From Micromonospora echinospora (GTDB lineage: Bacteria > Actinomycetota > Actinomycetes > Mycobacteriales > Micromonosporaceae): 64,000 nt of DNA. The position numbers and the translations under genes were made by a program. The stretch is from positions 4,304,001-4,368,000 of the forward strand of contig NZ_JACHJC010000001.1 in the NCBI RefSeq assembly GCF_014203425.1, given 5' to 3'. The notes under the pieces were generated by a model. The model was not told the DNA's origin and searched no databases. It saw only the letters and a program-made list of their open reading frames with translations. The stretch's first letter is position 1, and every line of letters starts with the position of its first letter. Positions 57,499-64,000 of the stretch are shown here, piece by piece.

Positions 57499-60480
57499 AT
57501 GACCCTCCTGCGGGACTTCTCCCCCGACCCCGTACCCGCGACGCCCATCCCGTCCCCGACCCGGCGGCGTGGCCGGCGGGCAGCCGCCCTCGTCGCCGCG
57601 TCGGTGCTCGCCGCCGGCCTGCTGGGCGTCGTCGTCGGCGGTGGCGGCACCGCCACCGCCGGCGCCGTCGGCGCTGGCAGCTACACCGAGACGCGACCGG
57701 CCGGCGCCCTGCTGCCGAAGGGCTGCGGCGCGATCAGCACCAACCCGAGGACGTTCACCACCGCCGACGCGCCGGCCGGCGCGATCCCCACCAACGACTG
57801 GTGGTCCTCGCTGATCTGGAAGCGCAACAACTGCACGGGCAGCGAGGTCCTGCACGCGCATCCGCTGGCGTACAAGGCCGAGAACAACGGGCTCGGACTC
57901 TCCTACACGACCACGCCGGCGATCAGCGGCACCGCCACCGGCGTGGGCGAGTTCCACTACCCGTACACCGAGGACGTGCGCGTCGGGATGCCCGGCCTGG
58001 CCGCGCCGGTGGTCAAGGCCGCCGGCTGGACCGACTGGACGGTCACCGCCGACTGGAGCGACGGCAGCCGCACCATGCGCGCCACCATCGGCCACGGCCT
58101 GCCGATCGGCTACTACACGGTCAGCGGCGGCACCGCGCAGCTCACCGCCGCCGGCACGCCCACCGTCTGGCGCAACTCCGGCGCCACCATCGGCTTCACC
58201 GTCCGCGGCCACGACTACGTCGCGTACGCGCCGACCGGCGCGACCTGGACCGTCAACGGCACCGGCATCAGCTCGACGCTGGCCGGCAAGGGGTACTTCT
58301 CGGTGGCCGCGCTGCCCGGCGGCGGCGACCGGGCCGCGCTCGCCGACACCTACGCCCGCTACGCCCACGCGCACGTCACCGGCACCCGGATGAGCTACTC
58401 CTACGACCCGTCCGCCGGCACCGTGCGCACCACGTACGCGTTCACCACCACGCCCCGCGAGGGCAGCGAGACGAAGACGGTGGTCGCGCTCTACCCGCAC
58501 CAGTGGCGCAGCCTCACCGGCGCCACCCCGATCAGCCCGACGTACGTCTCGGCGCGCGGCGCCATGCGGATCCTCACCGGCGTGCCGTCGTTCACCACCA
58601 CGATGCGCTTCACCGGCGTGCTGCCCGAGGTGCCCGCCGTCGGCGACTCCAGCGGCGCGGACCTGTCCACAGTCACCGGCTACCTGAACGCCGAGCAGGG
58701 CAACCCGGAGGGCGTCAGCGGCCCGGACACGTACTGGGCCGGCAAGGGACTCGGCCGGGCCGCACGGATCGCCGAGATCGCCGACCAGCTCGGGCAGACC
58801 TCGGTCCGTGACTCCGCGCTGACCGCGATGAAGAACCGGCTGACCAACTGGCTCACCGCGGGCTCGGGAGAGAGCGGCCAGCTGTTCTACTACGACCGCA
58901 ACTGGGGCACGCTGATCGGCTACCCCGCCTCGTACGGCTCCGACGAGGACCTCAACGACCACCACTTCCACTACGGCTACTTCATCGCCGCCGCCGCCAC
59001 GGTCGCCAAGTTCGACCCCGGCTGGGCCGACGACAGCCGCTACGGCGGCATGGTCGACCTGCTCATCCGCGACGCCAACAACTACGACCGCGCGGACAGC
59101 CGCTTCCCCTACCTGCGTGACTTCGACATCTACGCCGGGCACGACTGGGCCTCCGGGCTCGCGCCGTTCTTCGCCGGCAACAACCAGGAGTCCTCGTCGG
59201 AGGGGATGAACTTCGCCAACGCGCTGATCCAGTGGGGTCAGGCCACCGGCGACACCGCCGTCCGCGACGCCGGCGTCTACCTGTGGACCACCCAGTCCGC
59301 CGCCATCTCCGAGTACTGGTTCGACGTGTACGACCAGAACTTCCCGTCCGCGTTCGGGCACAAGACCGTCGGCATGGTGTGGGGCGACGGCGGGTCGTAC
59401 TCCACCTGGTTCTCCGCGGCGCCGGAGATGATCCAGGGCATCAACATGCTGCCGATCACCGGCGGTCACCTCTACCTGGGCGACTTCCCCGAGTACGTCA
59501 AGGCCAACTACGCCGAGCTGGTCACCAACAAGGGCGGCCCGCCGACGGTGTGGCAGGACATCATCTGGGAGTTCCTGGCCCTCGGCGACGGCGAGCAGGC
59601 GTTGCGCAACTTCCGCGCCAACAGCGGATTCACCAGCGAGGAGGGCGAGAGCAAGGCGCACACGTTCCACTGGATCCGCAACCTGGCCGCGCTCGGCACC
59701 GTGGACACCACTGTGACCGCGAACCACCCGTTGGCGAAGGTGTTCGTCAAGAACGGCGTCCGCACCTACGTGGCGTCGAACATCACCGCCCGCCAGCTCA
59801 CCGTCACGTTCTCCAACGGCGTCACGCTCACCGTTGCGGCCGGGAAGACCGCCACCTCCGGGGCGTACACCTGGAGCGGCGGCAACGCCACCGGCGGCGG
59901 AACCGTGCCGACCGGCACCCCGACGACCTCGACGCCCAGCCCCACCCCGACCACCGCGAGTCCCACGCCGACCAGCGCGAGCCCCAGCCCGAGCACGAGC
60001 AGCCCGGCGACACTGAAGCCGGTGCGGTACCTACGCTCCGGCGGCGGGCTCGACGGCGCCGCCGGCACGAGCGGCACGGTGAACGTGACGGCGGCGAACG
60101 GCAACCACGACGGCACGCCGGCCAACCCGCAGGTCTTCACCGCCACCGGGCTGACCGGCACGTTCACCGGCGGCGCCACCGCGTTCGACCTGGCCGTCGA
60201 CGCGGGCACCGCGGTCGGCAACGGCGTCCAGATCCGGGTCTCCTACGACCTGACCGGCAACGGCAGCGCCGAGCGGGTGGAGACCTACCGGTACTTCGCC
60301 ACCGACCCGATCCCGGGCGCGGAGCGCTACCTACAGACCCAGGGCCTGCTCTCGGCCACCGGCACGCTCGGCAACCTGTCGGGCGGGACGGTACGCGTCG
60401 AGGTGTGGAACGCCATCGGCGGCGCGCCCACGATCCTCGGCGTCGGCAACACCTCGACGGTCACGCTGCCGTACCGCTGA
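57499..60480 (+). CDS. GH81 endo-beta-1,3-glucanase with C-terminal module
   Basis: A 993-residue secreted protein. The N-terminus has a basic segment (TRRRGRRAAALVAASVLAAGLLGVVVGGG) as signal/anchor. The GH81 catalytic domain (about 75-790) has PTNDWWSSLIWKRNN, DLNDHHFHYGYFIAAAA, YAGHDWASGLAPFFAGNNQESSSEGMNFANALIQWG with the Glu pair (Glu564, Glu568), and KTVGMVWGDGGSYSTWF. A Ser/Thr/Pro linker leads to a roughly 150-residue beta module (LKPVRYLRSGGGLDGAAGTSGTVNVTAANGNHDG), possibly a beta-glucan-binding CBM. It hydrolyses beta-1,3-glucan such as fungal wall or callose. The start is ATG 57499, with GAAGGGG upstream. Confidence 0.88.
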   Translation: MTLLRDFSPDPVPATPIPSPTRRRGRRAAALVAASVLAAGLLGVVVGGGGTATAGAVGAGSYTETRPAGALLPKGCGAISTNPRTFTTADAPAGAIPTNDWWSSLIWKRNNCTGSEVLHAHPLAYKAENNGLGLSYTTTPAISGTATGVGEFHYPYTEDVRVGMPGLAAPVVKAAGWTDWTVTADWSDGSRTMRATIGHGLPIGYYTVSGGTAQLTAAGTPTVWRNSGATIGFTVRGHDYVAYAPTGATWTVNGTGISSTLAGKGYFSVAALPGGGDRAALADTYARYAHAHVTGTRMSYSYDPSAGTVRTTYAFTTTPREGSETKTVVALYPHQWRSLTGATPISPTYVSARGAMRILTGVPSFTTTMRFTGVLPEVPAVGDSSGADLSTVTGYLNAEQGNPEGVSGPDTYWAGKGLGRAARIAEIADQLGQTSVRDSALTAMKNRLTNWLTAGSGESGQLFYYDRNWGTLIGYPASYGSDEDLNDHHFHYGYFIAAAATVAKFDPGWADDSRYGGMVDLLIRDANNYDRADSRFPYLRDFDIYAGHDWASGLAPFFAGNNQESSSEGMNFANALIQWGQATGDTAVRDAGVYLWTTQSAAISEYWFDVYDQNFPSAFGHKTVGMVWGDGGSYSTWFSAAPEMIQGINMLPITGGHLYLGDFPEYVKANYAELVTNKGGPPTVWQDIIWEFLALGDGEQALRNFRANSGFTSEEGESKAHTFHWIRNLAALGTVDTTVTANHPLAKVFVKNGVRTYVASNITARQLTVTFSNGVTLTVAAGKTATSGAYTWSGGNATGGGTVPTGTPTTSTPSPTPTTASPTPTSASPSPSTSSPATLKPVRYLRSGGGLDGAAGTSGTVNVTAANGNHDGTPANPQVFTATGLTGTFTGGATAFDLAVDAGTAVGNGVQIRVSYDLTGNGSAERVETYRYFATDPIPGAERYLQTQGLLSATGTLGNLSGGTVRVEVWNAIGGAPTILGVGNTSTVTLPYR

Positions 60481-60491
60481 CGGCACCGGTT

Positions 60492-60522
60492 CCGGCGCCC
60501 CGGCTCACCGCCGGGGCGCCGG
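60492..60522 (+). terminator. Hairpin terminator after the glucanase
   Basis: A perfect 13-bp stem (CCGGCGCCCCGGC) with a TCACC loop starts 12 bp after the glucanase stop and also faces the convergent VOC gene. Confidence 0.75.
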
Positions 60523-60535
60523 TCCACGTCCGGGG

Positions 60536-60916
60536 TCACGGCCAGCGGGTGGCGGTGGCCTCGAACAGTTCGCCGTCGCTGGCCACCGGGATGACGCAGA
60601 GCAGATGCCCGCCCGGCGCGCGCAGCACGTGGCAGTCGAGCCAGCGGGACACCGGCGTGGCGCCCAGCCCACGCAGCCGCTCGACCTCGGCCGCCACGTC
60701 GTCGGTCTCGATGTCGAGGTGGTAGCGGGGCGCGTCGTCTACCGACTGCACGGCGGTGATCAGCCCTGGCACGACGTCGGCCAGGCCGGTGAACTGCGGT
60801 TCGGCCGGATCGGTGCGCAGGCCGGCGCCGAGCGCGGCGGACCAGAACGCGGCCGCCTTCCCCGCCTCGTCCCGCGGCGCGTCGATGATCAGGGCATACA
60901 ACCGCGATCGATGCAT
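60536..60916 (-). CDS. VOC-family (glyoxalase-like) protein
   Basis: A 126-residue protein with the two beta-alpha-beta-beta-beta units of the VOC superfamily: LYALIIDAPRDEAGKAAAFWSAALGAGLRTDPAEPQFTGL and DDAPRYHLDIETDDVAAEVERLRGLGATPVSRW, closing LRAPGGHLLCVIPV. His in RYHLDIE and residues of GHLLC could bind metal. Members include dioxygenases and resistance proteins; its reaction is unknown. The start is ATG 60916. Confidence 0.85.
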   Translation of the reverse strand: MHRSRLYALIIDAPRDEAGKAAAFWSAALGAGLRTDPAEPQFTGLADVVPGLITAVQSVDDAPRYHLDIETDDVAAEVERLRGLGATPVSRWLDCHVLRAPGGHLLCVIPVASDGELFEATATRWP

Positions 60917-60961
60917 CGTCCGAGCCTAACCGTGCCGGCCGTCGGCGGCGGCCCGGCGAGG

Positions 60962-61828
60962 TCAGGCGGTCACGTGGGCGCTGTCGCCCGCTGTCGCGGC
61001 GAACGACGTGCCGCTGACCATCCGCGCCGCGTCCGAGGCGAGGAACACCACGAGCGGCGCGACGTCCTCCGGCTCCACTCACGGCACGCCCAGCGGCGTC
61101 TTGGCCCGCAGCGCCTGGATCGCGGCGTCTTCCACCTCCGCGAGGTCACCGGAGGCCGGCTTCCCCGCCTCGACCAGCGCCTGCACGTAACGGTCCCGGC
61201 GCCGGGTCAGCGCGGTGTCGACCAGCCCTGGGATCACCGCGTTCACCGTCACGCCGTGCGGCCCGAGTTCCAGCGCGGCGGACTTCATCAGCCCGATCAG
61301 GCCCCACTTGGACGCCGAGTACGCGGACCCGTTCGTGGTGCCGTGCTGCCCCTGGGTGGACGACGTGATGATGATCCGCCCGCCGCCGCGCCGTACCAGC
61401 AGCGGCGCGAACACCTGCAGCACGTTGGCGGCGCCGGTGAGGTTCACGTCGATCTGGTCGTGCCAGTGCTGGTCGGCCATCTCCAGCAGCGGCGCGAACG
61501 CCTGGATGCCGGCATTGGCGAACAGCACGTCCACTCCGCCGTGCTCCCGTTCGACCGCCTCGGCCACCGCCCGTACCGCCCCGATGTCGCGCTGGTCGGC
61601 CTGGTGCGCCGACCAGCGAACGCCGGCCGCCGTCACCCGCCGGCCGGTCTCGGCCAGGTCGTCCGGGGTCGAGGGCTGCAGGTCCAGGATCGGGCTGACC
61701 GGCCCGGCGACGTCCATCCCGGCGACGTCCGCGCCCGCCTCGGCCAGCGCGACCGCGGCGGCCCGGCCGATCCCGCGTGCCGCGCCGGTGACCACAGCGA
61801 CCCGCCCCGACAACATCCCCGCCGCCAC
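60962..61828 (-). pseudogene. SDR oxidoreductase truncated by in-frame TGA
   Basis: The frame starts at GTG 61828 (GAGGGG upstream) and is interrupted by TGA at 61079-61081 after 249 codons. The NAD-binding motif VTGAARGIGRAAAVALA, NAG motif, catalytic Ser region ITSSTQGQHG and SAYSASKWG (Tyr-x-x-x-Lys) are intact. Reading on in the same frame gives 38 more residues with a normal SDR tail (VEPEDVAPLVVFLASDAARMVSGTSFA, then AGDSAHVTA), so TGG (Trp) probably became TGA. The tail resembles mycofactocin-coupled SDRs ending in TAGDSA. Loss of the C-terminal segment probably impairs oligomerisation. Confidence 0.85.
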
Positions 61829-62328
61829 CGCGTCACCCCTCCCGTGGACTCCCCCACTCGCACCGTAAGCCCTGCCGCCCTCGGCCCGCCCGCAATCGAG
61901 ACCCTGGTACGCCCGCCCAGCTCAAGGCCCCCGGTCCGCTCACCACCGACGCCTCCCTCAACCGCCACACCGCCTCGATCACGCAACCCACGCGCCCTCG
62001 CCCAAGCCACAATCAGCACCACTACGGGGACGTGGTGCCATCCAACCCACCCGGACCCCACCACCACCCCGAACTGGTGTCGATCACGCAAGCAACCGGC
62101 ACTCGACCGACGCCAAGGTCAACACCAGTGCGGGGAAATGGTCACATCGAACCCGCCTGAACCAGACCACTCCCCCGAGCTGGTGTCGATCACGCAACCC
62201 CACGCGCAACCGGCCAAGCCAAGGTCAACACCAGTACGGGGAAGTGGTGCCATCCGACCCACCCGGACCCCACCACCTCCCCGAGCTGGCGTCGATCTCG
62301 GAGGACGACACACCACTGCGCCGGACCG
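61829..62328. repeat. Gene-free 500 bp with three 106-bp tandem repeats
   Basis: No gene is supported here. From about 61975 to 62300 there are three similar units beginning at about 62017, 62123 and 62229, spaced by exactly 106 bp, plus a degenerate leading remnant at about 61975. Each unit has an inverted pair, for example CCAGTACGGGGAAGTGG (62231-62247) and CCACCTCCCCGAGCTGG (62273-62289), paired at 14 of 17 positions. It lies downstream of the FAD/Fe-S gene and upstream of the SDR. There are no cas genes, so it is not a CRISPR array. Confidence 0.8.
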
Positions 62329-64000
62329 CTACGGCGAGGTGGCCTCGGCCAGCAGCTCCAGCAGGTGCCGGTACGGCTGCCCGGTGGCCCGCGCCAGCCC
62401 GATCTCGCAGGTGCGGTTCACCGAGGCGTACCCGCCGAAGGGCCGGGACGCGACGGCGGCGGCCTCGGCCCGGGTGGCCGACGCGGTCAGCTCCGGGTGC
62501 AGCAGTCCCCGGTCCCCGGCGAAGCCGCAACACTGCCAGCCCTCCGGGACCACCACCTCGTCGGCGACCGCGCGAGCCACGGTGAGCAGCGCGTCGTCCA
62601 GGCCGAGCCGGACCGACGAGCAGGTGGGGTGCAGCGCGAGCGAGCCGATCCGGCGGCGCACGGTCAGCCTGGGCAGCAGCGTGCCGGCGGTGTACGCGAC
62701 CGCGTCGACGACCCGCACGTCCGCGGCGCCGTCGAGCAGCCGCTCGAAGCCCTCCGTGCAGGACGCGGCGTCGCTGACCACAGGCAACGTGCCGTCGCGG
62801 CTGGCCGCGCGCAGCACCGGCGGGACCCGGTCGCGCACGGCCCGGTAGCCGTCTGTGAGTCCCTTGGACGACCAGGGGGTGCCACAGCAGAGGTCGCCGA
62901 TGCCGTCCGGCACTAGTAGCCGTACGCCGGCCCGCTCGGCGAGCGTGAGCAGCGCGGCGGCCACGCCGGTGCCGCCCTGCGCCGGGGCGAACAGCGTGCC
63001 CAGGCAGGAGGGCACGAACACGGCGTCCGGGTCGTCGGCCGGGTGGGGGTGCCGCGCGGTGCCGCCGCGGGGCAGGTCCCGTTGCCACCGCGGCACGCGG
63101 TCGGCGCCGAGCACCGCGCGGGCGGCCCGGGTGGCGGCCTCGGGCAGCGCCGCAGGCAGCGCGCCGGCCAGGTCGAGCCCGCGGGCCATGCCCCGGGTGG
63201 TCGCGCCCCACCGACGGGCCGCCGCCCGCCAGCCGGTCGACGTGGCCCGGCCGTGCTCCTCGGCGCGCAGCCGCTTGACCAGGTCACCTGTGTTGATCAG
63301 GACCGGGCAGGCGGTGGCGCACATGCCGTCGACGGCGCAGGTCTGCACCGCGTCGTAGTCGTAGTCGTCGGTCAGTTCCCGGACCAGCGCGGTGTCGCCG
63401 GCGGCCTGCGCGGCGGCGATCTCCCGGCGCAGCACGATGCGCTGCCGGGGCGTGGTCGTGAGGTCGCGGCTGGGGCAGACCGGCTCGCAGTAGCCGCACT
63501 CGACGCAGCGGTCCACCTCCTCCTCCACCGTCGGCACGGTCTTGAGGTGCCGCATGTGGATCTCCGGGTCGTCGCTGAGCAGCACGCCCGGGTTGAGCAC
63601 GCCGTCGGGGTCGCAGAGCGTCTTCAGCTCCCGCATCACCTCGTACAGCTCGTCGCCGAACTGGCGGCGCACGTACGGGGCCATCACCCGGCCGGTGCCG
63701 TGCTCCGCCTTGAGCGTGCCGCCGTGGCCGAGCACCAGGTCGACCATCTCCTCGGTGAAGTCGGCGTACCGTGCCGGGGCCTCGCCGCCGTCGAACCGCT
63801 CGTTGAGCATGAAGTGCAGGTTGCCGTCCTTGGCGTGGCCGAAGATGACGCTGTCGGCGTACCGGTGCCGCTCGAACAGGTCGGCCAGCGAGGCGCAGGT
63901 GCCGGCGAGGGCCTCGACCGGCACGGCGATGTCCTCCAGCAGCGCCGTGGTGCCGGACGGGCGCGCGCCGGCCACCGCGGCGTACAGGCCCTTGCGGATG
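62329..64000 (-). CDS. FAD-linked oxidase with Fe-S C-terminus (D-LDH/glycolate oxidase type), partial
   Basis: The C-terminal roughly 556 residues are visible; the N-terminus lies beyond the window. The end of an FAD-oxidase C-domain (FGHAKDGNLHFMLNERFDGGEAPARYADFTEEMVDLVLGHGGTLKAEHGTGRVMAPYV) is followed by two [4Fe-4S] motifs, CVECGYCEPVC and CAVDGMCATAC, and two CCG-domain sections (LCCGTPWSSKG and CCGFAGDRG). This is the single-chain FAD plus Fe-S layout of D-lactate dehydrogenases and glycolate-oxidase-like enzymes, which pass electrons to quinone at the membrane. Its stop is followed by the 106-bp repeats. Confidence 0.9.
   Translation of the reverse strand, partial: IRKGLYAAVAGARPSGTTALLEDIAVPVEALAGTCASLADLFERHRYADSVIFGHAKDGNLHFMLNERFDGGEAPARYADFTEEMVDLVLGHGGTLKAEHGTGRVMAPYVRRQFGDELYEVMRELKTLCDPDGVLNPGVLLSDDPEIHMRHLKTVPTVEEEVDRCVECGYCEPVCPSRDLTTTPRQRIVLRREIAAAQAAGDTALVRELTDDYDYDAVQTCAVDGMCATACPVLINTGDLVKRLRAEEHGRATSTGWRAAARRWGATTRGMARGLDLAGALPAALPEAATRAARAVLGADRVPRWQRDLPRGGTARHPHPADDPDAVFVPSCLGTLFAPAQGGTGVAAALLTLAERAGVRLLVPDGIGDLCCGTPWSSKGLTDGYRAVRDRVPPVLRAASRDGTLPVVSDAASCTEGFERLLDGAADVRVVDAVAYTAGTLLPRLTVRRRIGSLALHPTCSSVRLGLDDALLTVARAVADEVVVPEGWQCCGFAGDRGLLHPELTASATRAEAAAVASRPFGGYASVNRTCEIGLARATGQPYRHLLELLAEATSP

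Noticed and set aside
57442..59727. A 761-codon open frame opposite the glucanase
   Set aside because: The GH81 motifs are on the plus strand; the opposite frame shows only low-complexity Val/Gly/Arg.
61975..62300. CRISPR array
   Set aside because: Units are 106 bp, similar along the whole length with internal inverted arms, and there are no unique spacers or cas genes.

Overview
The window comes from a very GC-rich actinomycete, most likely Micromonospora or a close relative in the Micromonosporaceae. The grounds are extreme G/C bias at third codon positions, frequent GTG starts and ATGA/GTGA overlaps, three NarL-type two-component systems, Tat-exported cell-wall enzymes, a class F sortase, an ECF42-type sigma factor with its DGPF partner, and a 52-bp GGGGCCC-containing dispersed element of the kind seen in Micromonospora. 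The genus call is inference. No rRNA, tRNA, IS element, prophage or CRISPR array was seen.

Layout. 1-8.2 kb: tail of a tyrosine phosphatase, a beta-lactamase-fold hydrolase, a lone lycopene cyclase, an MFS exporter, the ECF42/DGPF pair with a matching candidate promoter, and a first two-component system. 8.4-15 kb: a small wall-associated protein and a class F sortase, a phosphotransferase, ychJ bracketed by two inverted copies of a 52-bp repeat, a DUF2267 protein, transketolase and an MFS transporter with a possible 5-codon leader. 15-19.5 kb: a three-gene operon of a transmembrane Ser/Thr kinase, a membrane protein whose cytoplasmic part carries about nineteen E-P/A-T-x-x-L repeats, and a five-helix MscS-like protein with a Thr-Gln-rich tail. 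This is the most unusual locus here and may be a multisite phospho-threonine docking system.

19.7-32 kb: a Tat-exported PHP-type metallohydrolase, thioredoxin/DUF4395 with a 28-codon leader peptide between them, a peptidoglycan amidase, a penicillin-acylase-family enzyme with a discoidin domain, DNA polymerase IV, and a four-gene operon ending in a second two-component system. 32-45.7 kb: RraA-like protein, dienelactone hydrolase, a second DUF2267 protein, a lipid kinase, a fused sugar-type ABC permease without partners, three lipoproteins, an LAL regulator, a TetR/membrane pair, sirtuin, DUF1905 and DUF998.

45.8-64 kb: third two-component system, small enzymes, a secreted S1 protease, a GH10 xylanase broken by an in-frame amber codon, a beta-propeller protein, a Na+/H+ antiporter, a Sua5/YciO protein, a GH81 beta-1,3-glucanase behind two perfect palindromic operators, a VOC protein, an SDR truncated by an in-frame opal codon, three 106-bp tandem repeats, and the C-terminal part of a large FAD/Fe-S oxidoreductase running off the end. 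The polysaccharide hydrolases carry LacI-family-like operators, which suggests sugar-responsive repression. Both nonsense changes are consistent with G:C to A:T transitions and should be checked against reads.
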